A stretch of DNA of 64,000 bases, taken from the NCBI GenBank assembly GCA_028829895.1, contig JALGAQ010000009.1, forward strand, positions 3,410,001 through 3,474,000. Reading direction: 5' to 3'. Under the pieces are notes generated by a model that saw only the letters and a list, made by a program, of their open reading frames with translations, had not been told where the DNA came from and ran no database searches. How positions within the stretch are numbered: position 1 is the first letter of the stretch; every line of letters begins with the position of its first letter. Both the position numbers and the translations under genes were made by a program. This document shows, in pieces, positions 11,550-22,823 of this stretch. The stretch is from Sinotaia quadrata (Eukaryota; Mollusca; Gastropoda; Architaenioglossa; Viviparidae).

Positions 11550-11620
11550 TACTCAATCGGATGAGGACAGTTAAATAAAGCTTGAATGGTTCAGTAGTGA
11601 CTCTTGCTTCAAAAATTGCA
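11550..11620 (+). repeat. Diverged relative of the hammerhead-like repeat at 42671
   Basis: ACTCAATCGGATGAGGACAG is followed by TTAAATAAAGCTTGAA and GGTTCAGTAGTGACTCTTGC. It aligns block by block with 42668-42722 (ACTCGAATCCTGATGAGACC, then GAAATAGAGCTC and GATTCAGTAGTGGC). The core is mutated (CGGATGA, AAAT), so no active ribozyme is proposed here. It matters as evidence that the 42.67 kb motif belongs to a dispersed repeat. Confidence 0.4.
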
Positions 11621-12042
11621 GAGGTTTCGATTGTGTTTAAGTAAGCATAAACTGAATTCTTAATCTGTGCTTCTTGCCCTTTCACTGCTCAGTGTGATTC
11701 CCATTTGAATTTGCTGGGAGCGAATACATCAATTAATTCACAATGGAGATGGATGGGTGCTTAATACAGAACCGATTACAGTGATTTCATATGTATTCCG
11801 AGCAGCAATTCATATGACTCTAGTGTAATCGATAAAGCAAAGGCCATGAACACATAAATTGAAAAACACTTGGAATGACACGAGCCTAGAACATTAATAT
11901 AGTACAAATGCTTGACATCAATCAGTTTCTCCATTTCTTCCTGACGTTTCAATTCACTACGGAAAATTTTTTACCAAAGGAAGAAAGAATGGTCAGAGTT
12001 GGCACGATGCCTTATATATACAATTCATAGGTAAAATGTCAT

Positions 12043-12306
12043 TGCACACAATCCTGACCCCCGCTGAGTCCTTGGGGACACTGCGGGTGTTCTAGTCTTC
12101 TGCTCCGTTGAACGTGAACCTCGAGGAATGAGAAGTAACAGGAACTGATGGTGGCTTCCAGTTTGTAGGATAAAAACTCGATAAACCAGGAAAGTTTGAC
12201 TAACGTTTTCACTGGAGATGCCGAAGGAGCTCAGCGTTCAATGTAGAGAAGACTAGAGTACCAGCGGTGTCCCAAGACTAGTGAACAGGTATCAGGATTG
12301 TGTGCA
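12043..12306. repeat. Short inverted-repeat element candidate, 264 bp
   Basis: TGCACACAATCCTGA at 12043-12057 is repeated perfectly in inverse orientation at 12292-12306 (TCAGGATTGTGTGCA). The 234 bp between the arms hold no open frame of note. No target duplication is evident directly outside the arms, so a MITE-like origin is only a suggestion. Confidence 0.4.
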
Positions 12307-12914
12307 GCAGCATTTTCCCTATGAACTGTATGCATGAAATCGCACCAACGACGTTCCATCTTTCAATTTCTGATAAACACTCACGGTAGTGAATTGACAC
12401 GTTGACAAAAACACTGTATTTAATCAATCTCGATAGAGTCTGCAGAAACTGATCAAATGAGCATCCTCAGTCCCGCTAGATTCCCCTCATAATCAATACA
12501 TCCAACTTACGAAAACACGTTCAAGCACGTTTCTAACAATTCACTCGGTGCACACACACACAAACGGAGAGTAAGGCAAAATATGAAATACAGACATCAA
12601 TTATAGTTATCAGGTTCTTCAAGAGATCGCTTTCGAAAATGGAAAGACGGGCTTCCATAGCTTATTGTCAAAATCTGGCTCAACATACAAGTGCTGTCAA
12701 CCATGAGGAACTCGGTCAAAAAAGAGTGCACGGATGAAAATAAGCTCAATAGGTAAATTACAGTCAATATACATAAATGAATATATATAGGCTTAATGTG
12801 TGCCTTACAACTGCCAGTTTGCAGCCCACACAATTAATAAAGAAAAGCGGAGCAATTCTAATCACGTTGTACTATCATTAAGATACTCCAATAAGAAAAA
12901 TCCGAAACGTTCAG
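12307..12914. other. No gene seen
   Basis: Intron-like sequence with a short CACACA run near 12550. Open frames are short and unsupported. Confidence 0.3.
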
Positions 12915-13112
12915 TGTGCCGCCATAGCTCAAGTGGTTATAGCGCCGGCATACATGACCGGAATGCAAGGTTCGATCCTCGATCGGACTGATACGCACTG
13001 ATGATGATCTCCAATAAGAGTGAAACGCATTCGTCCAGGTGCTTCCTGTGAATGTTTTCGTAAATACTCGTTGGAGAATCTTACTACCGGTGGACGCGAG
13101 TAGCATTATTTA

Positions 13113-13115
<3 letters not shown>
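12915..13115 (+). mobile_element. SINE-H copy: tRNA-like head with hammerhead-like core
   Basis: The head (about 12919-12987) carries an A-box-like TAGCTCAAGTGG and a B-box-like GGTTCGATCC separated as in a tRNA. There is a possible anticodon-stem pair CCGG...CCGG, but the cloverleaf is imperfect. The next part holds a hammerhead-like core, and the tail reads ACTACCGGTGGACGCGAGTA. The same order of blocks recurs at 26335-26510, so it is a dispersed family probably transcribed by RNA polymerase III. It resembles in plan the Sm-alpha elements known from schistosomes. Confidence 0.65.
12998..13035 (+). ncRNA. Decayed type-I hammerhead ribozyme core in SINE-H
   Basis: CTGATGA (12998-13004) is followed by a stem II region with CTC...GAG pairing, GAAA (13022-13025), a short stem III (ACG-CATT-CGT) and the cleavage triplet GTC ending at 13035. 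This is the order and size of minimal hammerheads. Stem I cannot be paired (the flank before the core is ATACGCA, the flank after GTC is CAGGTGC), and stem II has extra bases, so self-cleavage is doubtful. Confidence 0.45.

Positions 13116-13160
<45 letters not shown>
13116..13160. repeat. (TA)n microsatellite
   Basis: A 45-bp TA tract with one interruption, between the SINE-H tail and the truncated 5' end of the LINE-A copy. Confidence 0.95.
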
Positions 13161-15237
13161 TCAAACCGACGCTTGGAGAACTGCAAGATGCTCTGAAGAA
13201 AATGAAAAATGGGAAAGCCCCTGGTCAAGATGGCATCACAGCTGAGATCCTGAAAGCTGGGCTTCGAACTTCTCTACTTTTGCAATTGCATCAACTATTA
13301 CTTAAATGCTCGGAGGAAGGAACTGTTCCACAAGAACTGCGTGACGCCAAAATAATTACATTGTACAAGAACAAAGGAGACCGAAGCGACTGCTCAAACT
13401 ACCGAGGAATCTCCCTTCTCAGCGTCGTCGGCAAAGTTTTCGCTCGCATCGTTCTCAAAAGACTGCAAATTCTAGTTGAACGAGTCTATCCAGAAACTCA
13501 ATGTGCATTCCGCGCTGGAAGATCAACCATCGATATGATATTTTCCCTCCGTCAACTGCAAGAAAAATGTCGTGAACAAAACAAGCCACTTTATGTAGCC
13601 TTTGTTGACCTCACAAAGGCATGGTCAGCCGAACTGGATTATATAGACTCCTGAAGAAGATCGGCTGCCCACCAAAATTGCTGCAAATGATCGTCGCCTT
13701 CCACGAAGATATGCAAGGCACGGTGCAATGCGATAGCTCAATTTCAAGCGCATTTCCTGATCAAGAATGGAGTAAAGCAAGGTTGTGTGCTTGCTCCGAC
13801 ATTGTTCGGCATTTTCTTTTCAATGCTGCTCGCATACGGCCTACAGGGATTCAAATGACGGGATATTCCTTCACACCAGGAGCGACGGCGGATTATTCAA
13901 CCCTGCGCGACTTCGGGCCAAAACCAAAATTCGAAAAGTATTTCTGAAGAAGCTGCTGTTTGCGGATGATGCAGCCTTGACAGCCCATTCTGAGGAAGGA
14001 TTACAGCGACTAATAAGCTGTTTCGCCAGTGCTTGCAAGGAATTCGGCCTAACAATCAGTTTAAACAAAACCAAAGTCATTGGCCAAGGGGTTAATAGTG
14101 CGCCGGAAATTTCGATTGAAGGTTGCACACTGGAGGTAGTAAATGAATTCCCCTATCTGGGATCCACTATCTCCAGTAACCCTCTCTTTAGATCCCGAAC
14201 TAAGCAAGCGTATTGGTAAAGCAGCAACAATAATGTCGCGACTGCAGAAACGCGTCTGGAGAAACCCGAAGCTGACCATCAATACAAAAATGCAGATTTA
14301 CCGGTCTTGCGTGTTGAACGCTCTGCTCTACGGCAGCGAAACATGGACGCTACATTCACACCAGCAACGCAAACTAAATGTGTTCCACTTACGCAATCTT
14401 CGGAAAATACTTCAAATACGATGGCAAGATCACATCTCAAACAACGTCGTCCCTTCAACGAGCCGGACTCCAAAGTATGTTCGCAGTCCTGTATCGTAGG
14501 ACGTCTACGTTGGGTTGGACATGTAACACGAATGGATGAAAAACCGCATCCCAAAGGCCATGCTCTATGGTGAACTTGCCGCTGGTTCCAGATCAGTCGG
14601 AAGACCGAACCTACGCTACAAGGACATAGTCAAGTGTGACATCAAATGCGGAGAAATCGACCTGGTGAACTGAGAAAACATGCAGCGGATCGCAGCAGCT
14701 GGCGGAGCGTCATAAGGGGCAGCAGCTCAAAGAATAGACCAAGACCACAAGAAGTCGAGGGATAAGAAAAAAATCGAAAATAAAATGCGTTCTGAATGCA
14801 GAACGCCCGTTGTCTGTAGTGGCTGTGGAAAAATGTGCTTGTCTAGTATAGGCCTCTACAGTCACAGACGAAGTTGTGTTAAAATAACATAAAAGTTAGA
14901 CAAAATACTAAATGTAAAAAAATCGTAAATGAAATAAAAAATTTCAGATGACAACAGTAGTAGTAATAAAGGAATAACAATGATGAGAAAAAGTATTGAT
15001 CAAATTAATGTTAACGATATTAAAGATAAAAACACAAATAACAAAAAATAAATGGATCGATAAGCACAAATATTATTACCCACAATATCATATAAAAGAA
15101 ATTAAATTTAAAAGTAGCAGAAACAGGGATAAACTAAGTTAGAAAATTAAGATATTATTATACAAAATGAGAAGAATATAGCATAAGTGAAAACGAAGTG
15201 AGAAATACCATAGTCTCTCGAGACTGACGGTCGCCAA

Positions 15238-15238
<1 letters not shown>
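13161..15238 (+). mobile_element. LINE-A copy, 5'-truncated, frame-broken
   Basis: The reverse transcriptase begins mid-protein (LQDALKKMKNGKAPGQDGIT-like). It then shows SNYRGISLLSVVGKV, CAFRAGRSTIDMIFSL, VAFVDLTKA and, after frameshifts near 13615 and 13750, an intact catalytic box LLFADDAALTAHS and the C-terminal LRWVGHVTRMDE. Near 14800-14890 the frame encodes a C2H2-like finger (CGKMCLSSIGLYSH), known from the C-termini of such element proteins. An AT-rich 3' UTR ends GAGACTGACGGTCGCCAACC directly before a (TA)n tract. At least two frameshifts and early truncation make it inactive. Whether the family is RTE or CR1 cannot be settled without a tree. Confidence 0.85.

Positions 15239-15303
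<65 letters not shown>
15239..15303. repeat. (TA)n microsatellite
   Basis: A 65-bp TA tract at the 3' end of the LINE-A copy. The 3' side of an oppositely oriented RTE-B remnant begins right after it. Confidence 0.95.
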
Positions 15304-16905
15304 AAATTCACAAACTGGTAGATAGGAGCAAGATCACAAAAATGTACCAAGCGCATTTAGAAGCTCGGGGACCCCAGCGCGGAAGTCGAGACGAATTTAC
15401 ACAGCCCAAAGTAGCTATCACATTTAATTCCGCGACGCAGTTGTCACACGTTTCCCTAATCTTGAGTCTGGTCGTGCAAATAGGGACACATCTGGGTGCA
15501 CTGTGACCCGGCTGGCGTAAAATGTGTCCCAGCCATCGTGAATGGTGCAGTGAGATCATATGCTTCAATACATAAGATTTATTGGCCTCGAAGGCACGTT
15601 GTCCGACAATGATATTACTTAAGCGACAGTCGAAACGTGAGAAATACTGTGCAGACAATGATGATTTACAAACAGGCAGACGATGCGCATCCTCAACCCG
15701 AATAATAGTGATAATAATAATAATAATGTAATGGTAATAATTTTCAGCAAGTCAGTTGTGTTCAACATTACATAAAATAAAGCCCCTCTTCCATCGTGAA
15801 TGAGTTGGTGTTTTTTGACGTGTGGCCGAATCGAAGACATTGCTTCACAACCGTACATAAATACGACCCACGCATTGCCATTATATACAAGAGCTTTGAG
15901 CGACAGATTGATAACACCTTTATACCAAAGGTGATTAAGATTAGGAAACGATAATTTGGCTTTACATATGCGAGCCGGGATCTCCTCTTCACTCACTCCT
16001 CATACGGTGATCATGCTACCAAAATGGGTAAAACTACCGACATTTTTCGAAAAGTTACCTGACAGGATGAGGGCAGGTATAGCACTCTGTCAGTCTTGCA
16101 TTTTTTTGGGTGTGACGTGCATATCAAATCTAGTTGCTTCAGTGGATAGGCGATTCAGAGTATGCAATATGAGCAGCGGGTCATCCCTCAACATAGCAAT
16201 GTCATCGGCATAAACAAAATCGAATGTTTCATTACCCATATGAATCAATGTTAGCATGTGTATCATCATCAACGACGAAGTTGATGATGATAAAAACGGG
16301 CAGTCTTGGACAATAAGAGAGTAATTTTGGTACATTGTTGACCCATCAAGCCGATTGCGGCAACGCAAAACCAGATGCTGGTCAACTGGCAACATTCACA
16401 TTAATGCCGCACCACATGTAAGACTTGAAAGGACGCCAAGTTGCTGAGAAACCTGGCGCACCCCAGATGAAACTGAGAATGTTTTCAATAGGACTGCCAT
16501 ACGCCTGTAACCTAGCGGTAGTTCTCGAATAAAGTGTTTGTAAGATGGCAACGTATTTGCGGGGTACCTCATTCCTAAGCAAACAATCCATCAGGGCAGT
16601 TTTTATCAATTGAATCGAAATGTTCCACGAATGACGAGAAAAACGACGATCTTGAGTCTTCGATACCAGCGGCGATATTCTAATCGCTGCTGATCTACAT
16701 AGCCAAGACTAGGTCGAAATCCGGCCTGTTCTTCACGAGTTTTGACGTTGCACTCTGCGGACAATCAACGGAGAATGTTAGAAACGCTACCGGTAATAGA
16801 CTTATTCCACAATGATTACGACAAACAGTAAGGAATCCCGTTTTGAAAACAAGAATCCTGATAGATCTTGACCACGAGGAAGGAGACACTTTCTTATACA
16901 CAGAT
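15304..16905 (-). mobile_element. RTE-B copy, strongly degenerate
   Basis: Minus-strand pieces in several frames follow the RTE-B order: YVAILQTLYSRTTARLQAY, the catalytic VYADDIAMLRDDP, LSTEATRFDMHV, LSFPNLNHLWY, MYGCEAM and HHSRWLGHILRQPGHSAP. The YADD motif survives by itself, but stops and frameshifts separate all pieces. It is older than the 31.8-35.8 kb copies, judged by the loss of similarity. Confidence 0.75.
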
Positions 16906-17289
16906 TTCAGAAAGTAGAGCGGTTAGCTGTCTAACGAGTGCCTCAGCTTTGAAACGTTCCACTGGGAGATTGTCTGGGCCTCATGCCTTTACGGTTCTTG
17001 TTATCAGTGTCGATTCTGGAGAGGGTGATGGTGGACATCCCAGTCCTTCCCTTACATTCTTATTGCAAGGAAAACAAACATCAGTTTCTCGAAGGCGCTC
17101 CACAGGAAGTTTCAGAGACTTGAGGAAAGCTAACGGGACATTATTCGCATCGAATTTCCAGGACACTTCATGAAAATGAAATGGATTTAACCTGGCACAG
17201 GTAAACTTGTCTTTGAATTTGAACGTGAGCAACAGAAAACGCTGCAGATGAGATTAGGGATATGTAAATATTTCATGGACTTGTAAGAA

Positions 17290-19030
17290 GAAGCAATGTA
17301 CGCAACAACTAAAATCAATAATGTAATCAAACACAATCTCAAGGCATCGCCGGCATCGGCTTCGGACCATTTCTACCAGAGTTTTCTAACCAAACTCATC
17401 AGACCTGGAGACACGTCGCTTGACAACGACATTGATTACGCGACGATGATCCATGAGAAATATCTAGCGGATAAATGACTCATCTCTTCAATTTGGAGAG
17501 ACCTTGCATCACATTACGCACCAGACTTTTTGGTGATAAGCTGACAGCACGCCTACACCGTATATAGGACTGAAATTAGCAAACACCGATCCTCGTCTCA
17601 TTGATGCGAGTCAAGACATTCTTTCCGATCAGACTAACCATTATCATGTTTAGTAGTAGTATAACTCCGATCAAACATACATAAAAGAACTCAGAGCTAA
17701 AGATATTGTGATTCTCCATCTTGGCAAAAGATCTGGCGCAGTGACACCTAACTGGACGTAAAATAATGGATATCTTGACACAATGACACGCCCGACAAAC
17801 CTATGGGATTGGAGAAGCAAGTAAATGCCTAAGTACAACGATTACTAGAAAGAAATTTCATATCTGAGAAATTGGCTAAATCGCTAAGGACTAAGAGGAA
17901 CACAGGCGCCACAATTGTATAAGCCCGATGTACCATTGAGGCCCAACCTCTCAATGTACAACTCCCCCCATCACGGGCCCGCTAAATGGATGGTAACGGT
18001 ATTGGAACCAGTGAAATGCTTACTAGTAAGTCGAACCGTAAGAGACAGTTTCGAAATGGCTGAAGTGATGGGCACTATCAACGCATAAAATGCTGCCATG
18101 GCTAGTATGGACATCAAGTCTCTTTTCACCAACGTCCCACTGAACAAAACCACCAACGAAATCTGCAGGGAGGTAGAACAGAAGAAATTCTGCTTGCGTA
18201 TACCTATATGTGACCTTGATAGATTGTTGCGACTATGTACAACGGAGGTCAAATTTCACTTCCTAAAACAAAGGCTTCGGATAAATTGATGGAGTCGCGA
18301 TGGAAAGTCCACTCGAACCAATAGTGGCAGATATTTTCGTTACACAGGACGATGAAAGGGCTTGTAAAAATTAGCTGACTTAATATTGTATCGTACATAC
18401 GTCGACGACATATTGGTGATTCGTACGGACAGGAATGAATGCGGGGATATCCTGAGAAGCTTGAATGATCTACACAATAACATCCAACTCACTAATGAAC
18501 ACGAAAGAAATGGCTGCTTACTCTTCCTAGACTTACAGCTTAGTCGACGAGTTAATGGTTCAATCTTGCGTTCCGTTTACTGCAAACAAACATGGACCGG
18601 TCAGTACTTACACTTTCACAGTTTTTTACCATGTCAGTATGAACGCGGGCTGGTCGAAACACTCTCGGAGGTTGTTTTCGAAGGAAAACATTACAGACAG
18701 GATTGCAGGATCGCAATTCCATCTGTCAAGCCTGTATCGAGGCCAACTACCTCGGGAGAACGGAACGACACTTGGGAGTCAGAGCGGCTGAGCATATTCC
18801 GCTTTGGATTCGCAAGTTTATGCTGCAACAGGAAAGTTTAACGTCCAGTTTCAACCGATTAACCACAGTATCGACGGCCAAACACTTGATTGAGTTGACC
18901 CAGAAAAAACATTTCGGTCGTTTTCAAAACACGTAATACTCGCCTTTTACGGTTTGCGAAGGCTGTCGCGATACGAAAGCGCTGTCCAGAGTTACGCGTA
19001 ATCACAGACCTATATGTGACTGTCAGTGAA
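17290..19030 (+). mobile_element. Penelope-like element (PLE) with GIY-YIG domain, degenerate
   Basis: Pieces appear in the order expected for a Penelope-like reverse transcriptase: an N-terminal helical stretch (from 17296), KPDVPLRPNLSMYNSP (about 17920), MASMDIKSLFTNVPL (18098), the catalytic TYVDDILVI (18390) and CLLFLDLQLSRRVNGS. The GIY-YIG endonuclease follows with EANYLGRTERHLGVRAAEHI (about 18735-18795), and the C-terminal LLRFAKAVAIRKRCPELRV ends the protein. Several stops and frame changes, for example before 18098 and 18386, show it is dead. The last coding blocks run straight into the foldback element at 19051. Confidence 0.8.
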
Positions 19031-19050
19031 CCGATGAACTTTGATTTTAA

Positions 19051-19286
19051 AGTACACTACTCACAAATTCACATTGAGATAATTATGTCTTTGGCATTTT
19101 TTGACCAACTTGCTAAATGGAGCTACAAACCATGGTTTCGATCTTGTTACATCTCATCAGTGTAGCATACCAATGTCTGATTACAGATTTGAACCTGCGA
19201 CCTCTTGAATGCGAGCCCCATTTAGCAAGTCGGTCAAAAATGCCAAAGACATAATTATCTCAATGAGAATTTGTGAGTAGTGTACT
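19051..19286 (-). mobile_element. Foldback element with hammerhead ribozyme and B-box
   Basis: The 70-bp arm at 19051-19120 (AGTACACTACTCACAAATTC ... CTTGCTAAATGG) is repeated inverted at 19218-19286 with only a few differences. On the minus strand the centre reads GGCTCGCATTCAAGAGGTCG, a B-box-like CAGGTTCAAATC (19188-19204 region), then a hammerhead ribozyme (19122-19166). A diverged element of the same plan lies at 43402-43635 and retains an A-box-like part, which is missing here. It sits immediately after the C-terminal codons of the PLE, on the opposite strand. It may be an independent SINE-like element or a rearranged PLE flank. Confidence 0.75.
19122..19166 (-). ncRNA. Type-I hammerhead ribozyme, near consensus
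   Basis: On the minus strand: stem I GCTACA (19166-19161), core CTGATGA, stem II GATGTAACAAGATC (GATxT against AGATC with one mismatch), GAAA, stem III (ACC-AT-GGT, counting the last A of GAAA) and cleavage triplet GTT. The strand then closes with TGTAGC (19127-19122), which pairs perfectly with the opening GCTACA. All invariant core bases are present. The 3-bp stem III with a 2-base loop matches the minimal hammerheads of retrotransposons. GTT is a permitted but weaker triplet; the relative at 43.57 kb has GTC. Confidence 0.75.
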
Positions 19287-19394
19287 ATAAAACAAATAAA
19301 TCCTCGCAAACCCCCAATATAACCTTGATTTTATTGGTTTCTGAGTGTGGTTGCAATTTAGTCTCATAATCTTTGCTTCACTCCCACTTTCCAT

Positions 19395-19672
19395 ATAAAC
19401 ATTTGATCTGCGCGGCCCCTCAATTCGGCCACACGTCAAAAAAAACACCACTCAGTTACATGTGATTCCGATACGAGTAATAAAGACGCAGGTGATGTGT
19501 TTCCACTGGAGAAAAAACAATGGCTTGAAAACAGCGGATTTATGAAATGTAACGACAGTGAAAAAGAACATGCTGGAGGAACACTTTCTTTCTGTAATAT
19601 TGGAAAAACGTGTAGCTTGCTGAAAATTCATCCCATTTGGGATAAATAAAGCATTATTATTATTATTAAGAT
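19395..19672 (+). mobile_element. tail-D element 3' region
   Basis: It begins near CCCCTCAATTCGGCCACACG and continues through CTCAGTTACATGTGATTCCG and GGTGATGTGTTTCCACTGG. It ends CATCCCATTTGGGATAAATA, AAGC and four ATT units. Other plus copies are at 8690, 38420 and 57925, with a minus copy at 24948. It resembles the 3' UTR of a non-LTR element ending in a trinucleotide tail. Confidence 0.65.
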
Positions 19673-20394
19673 ATGCAGAGAATTGTTTTGACCCGAAATT
19701 GTGCATTCTTATTATTGTTCACAATAATAAGAATTGATGGACACGCTCGGCTTCTTGTCCTTCATAGTAAAGTTCACATCGGGAAATCCATGTCTCAAGT
19801 AATGGCTAATCGTTTACCAGCTTTGTGGAACAGTTTCTTACTTTCATCGGTTGATGCGACCATGCCCATCATTGACGCGTGTGTGCATTCTCAAGACTCT
19901 GTGTATCGTTTGAGATTGTTGACAAGTTTCATACCCAATAAAGTTGCCCTTTTCGCTAAGCTCAGAAGAGGACGGCGGTTTGAGAAAATCAACAGAGATC
20001 TACGGATCTGAATGACGTGCAATAACCGTGAATGTATGGCTGCCGCATAACTAATTGCCTGGTTAATATGGTGCCAACGGACAAAGTTGTGTTGCATTCT
20101 ACTTCTCAATCCTCCATTCATATCATATTACCCGAAGGATTGGGTGACACTGAGCCTTCATATTGAAGCGAAGGTAAACTTGTATGTCTGTCTATACATA
20201 TAGATGAAATCACTTTGTTTTAACTGCTAGATCCCAATCACAACAATAGAACAAGATTAACACAGATTCGACACAGAGCAGAGCCGAGCGCTTTAGATTA
20301 CACGGTTGGATTGATTGTATTGGTGAAACGTCACTGAGAGACAAGTGTGCAAAATCAGGAAAAAACCAGTCATCGATTACTAAGAGTTATTTTT

Positions 20395-21645
20395 GTGATT
20401 GGCCAATCTCAATCTAGATGGACTATGATCCCAGTCACCCAGGATTTTTTTTAATTTTTGTTATTTTCTTCGCCTGTACTTTTGATTGTTAGCCTTATGC
20501 ACATTCGTAAATGTTCTCTATATTACTTCCATGTTTAATTGTATTTTATTCACTGCACCGTTGTCTGTGGCTGTAGAGGCCTGTGCTAGACAGGTAGATT
20601 TTTTCATAGGTATTACAAAAACAGGTGCTTGATTTTGAAAACGCGAGCTTTGTTCGGCCGTTATCATGATCCGTGGCTTCATGCGTTCTTACTCGACATT
20701 TACAGCTCCCGTTTTGATGAGGCTCTTCCAGCTACTTCAGTCCGCCGCACGCTGTTCACAATTCGCTATGTCGATGCCTCCGGTTTTCATTTCACGCTTT
20801 CAAACGTCTATATAGTTTAGTCTTGGTCTTCCGATCGACCTAGAGCCGTTTGCAAGTTCACCAAATAGCACAACATATGGAAGGCGATTTCCATCCATTT
20901 GTTCCACGTGGTCGAGCCAACGCAGAGGTCTATGAACCAGGAGAGCGGATATACTTTGGAGTCCGGCTTGTTGCAAGATGGCATTGTTCGAGATGAGATC
21001 TTGCTCATTTTTGCCTAGTATTCTTGAAAGATTAAGTACGTGGAAGGTGTTTAGCCTACGTTGCTGATGTGAACACAGCGCCAAGGTTTCGCTGCCGTAG
21101 AGGGAGGGTGCTCAGCACGTAAGATTTGTAAACTCGCATCTTCGTGTTTACAGTCAGCATCGGGTTTCTCCAGATGCGTTTGTTCAGTCACCGACATGAT
21201 TGTTGCTGCTTTGCAAATAGACTTGCTTATCTCCGAATCAAGGGAGAGATTCTTAGAGAGAGCGGACCTCAGATAGAACTCATTTACTACCTCAAGTATG
21301 TGGTCTTCAATCTGAATTTCCGGCCCACTGCTAACCCATTGGCCAATAACCTTGGTTTTGTTTCAGGCTAATGGTCAGGCCAAATTCCTTACGAACATTG
21401 GCAAAACAATTTATTAGCCGCTGCAATCCTTCCTCATAATGAGCAGTCAGAGCCGCATCGTCCACAAACAGTAACTTCCTCATAAACACTTTCCTAATTT
21501 CGGTTTTTTGCCCGAAGTCTTGCCGGGTTGAATAATCCACCGTCATTCCTGGTGTGGAGGAATATACCATCGTTCGAGTTTCAATAGGCGCTTGTGAGGA
21601 GCAGAGAGAGGAAAATTCCAAACAGTGTTGGCTTACCAAGAGTAC
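20395..21645 (-). mobile_element. LINE-A copy, 5'-truncated, degenerate
   Basis: Minus-strand reading gives KVFMRKLLFVDDAALTAHYE, EGLQRLINCFANVRKEFGL, then a C-terminal part with CSHQQRRLNTFHVLNLSRIL and RPLRWLDHVEQMDGNRLP, and the finger block near 20560-20610 (CTGTGGCTGTAGAGGCCTG on the plus strand). The catalytic box reads FVDD instead of FADD. Frames are broken. Confidence 0.75.
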
Positions 21646-21699
21646 ACTTAGGTTATTAAAACGCGCCGTGTGCGAAAACATTACGTGAATAATGCGCAT

Positions 21700-22762
21700 G
21701 AATTGTCAGCTAGTCACAACATAAAAAACGGCTCAGATGCACCGACCTATTATGAATTTTGGCTGCCAGTAGAATGAGGAATGAATTTGCCGGGTAAGGT
21801 AGACCTTTGGGTGCACGGTCAGCAGTGTTCCTCACTCCATTGGAGTATCATTGTTCTTTTTCGAAATTGTTTACGTCACAATGCACAAACCCACACATAC
21901 TGTGTCTGCGACCACCAAGGCCAATTTTATAAACCAAAAGGTTTTTTTGGTTCAGGACGGACAAGCTCAATACGAAATATGGGCGGAATATATACATACA
22001 AAGGTTAAAGGAGCAATCTCGAAAAAAAAATGATGCTGGAAGTTTCATGCGTTCCGACGACGTTTTTAGTGACTCTTAATCTGGTACAGGAGCCAATCGA
22101 AATAGGTAAGTTAACACAAGGCATGTACAATGTCTTAGGACACCATAAACTCTTTGGAATTAGCATCAGATGCACATGAAATACGGTATTAAATGGTTTA
22201 TCCACTTCCATGTAAATACACTGGCGGACTGACAGGAAATATAAAATTTTGGCGCAAAGTATGTTATTCATACAGTTGGAATTTCCTGAAGAATTGTCCA
22301 GACGTTCATTTTAATACAGCTTTCTACCAACCAGCATCTTAGTAACCCCACATGATAAAAATGATTAGCTAGCATACATACTTTCCGTTGACACGGTTTA
22401 GACTCAAGAGCTCCGCCGGAATACAAGTTGGTATGAAAAATTATTTAAAACAAAGGAAGCAGAGATACTTTACAGCTTTCTCCGCAAACATTGTGACCTA
22501 GCTTATGTGTGTGAGACGTATACACAGCTAAATACACTCTTATACGAACATCACCCAGTGTTCAGACGAGTTGACACGCACAATGTGCAGAGACGGGACA
22601 CTATGTCAAACCGCATGGGCCGCTGAAAACAGGAATCCTTGATTTTGGAAGTAGTGTAATCTACATCATCCTACAAACGATACATCGATCTGAATTCATA
22701 CTACAACCTCTAGAGCACCAAAGTGTGGAAGAGTAAGGCGAAAGCTAGACAGGTCACAAATG

Positions 22763-22765
<3 letters not shown>
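21700..22765. other. No gene seen
   Basis: Intron-like DNA with unsupported open frames only. Confidence 0.3.

Positions 22766-22822
<57 letters not shown>
22766..22822. repeat. (TA)n microsatellite
   Basis: A 57-bp uninterrupted TA tract with no recognisable retroelement end beside it. Confidence 0.95.

Positions 22823-22823
<1 letters not shown>

Noticed and set aside
12919..12987. A true tRNA gene
   Set aside because: A and B boxes are present, but the cloverleaf does not close well and the same block recurs with a common tail at 26335, which marks a tRNA-derived repeat.
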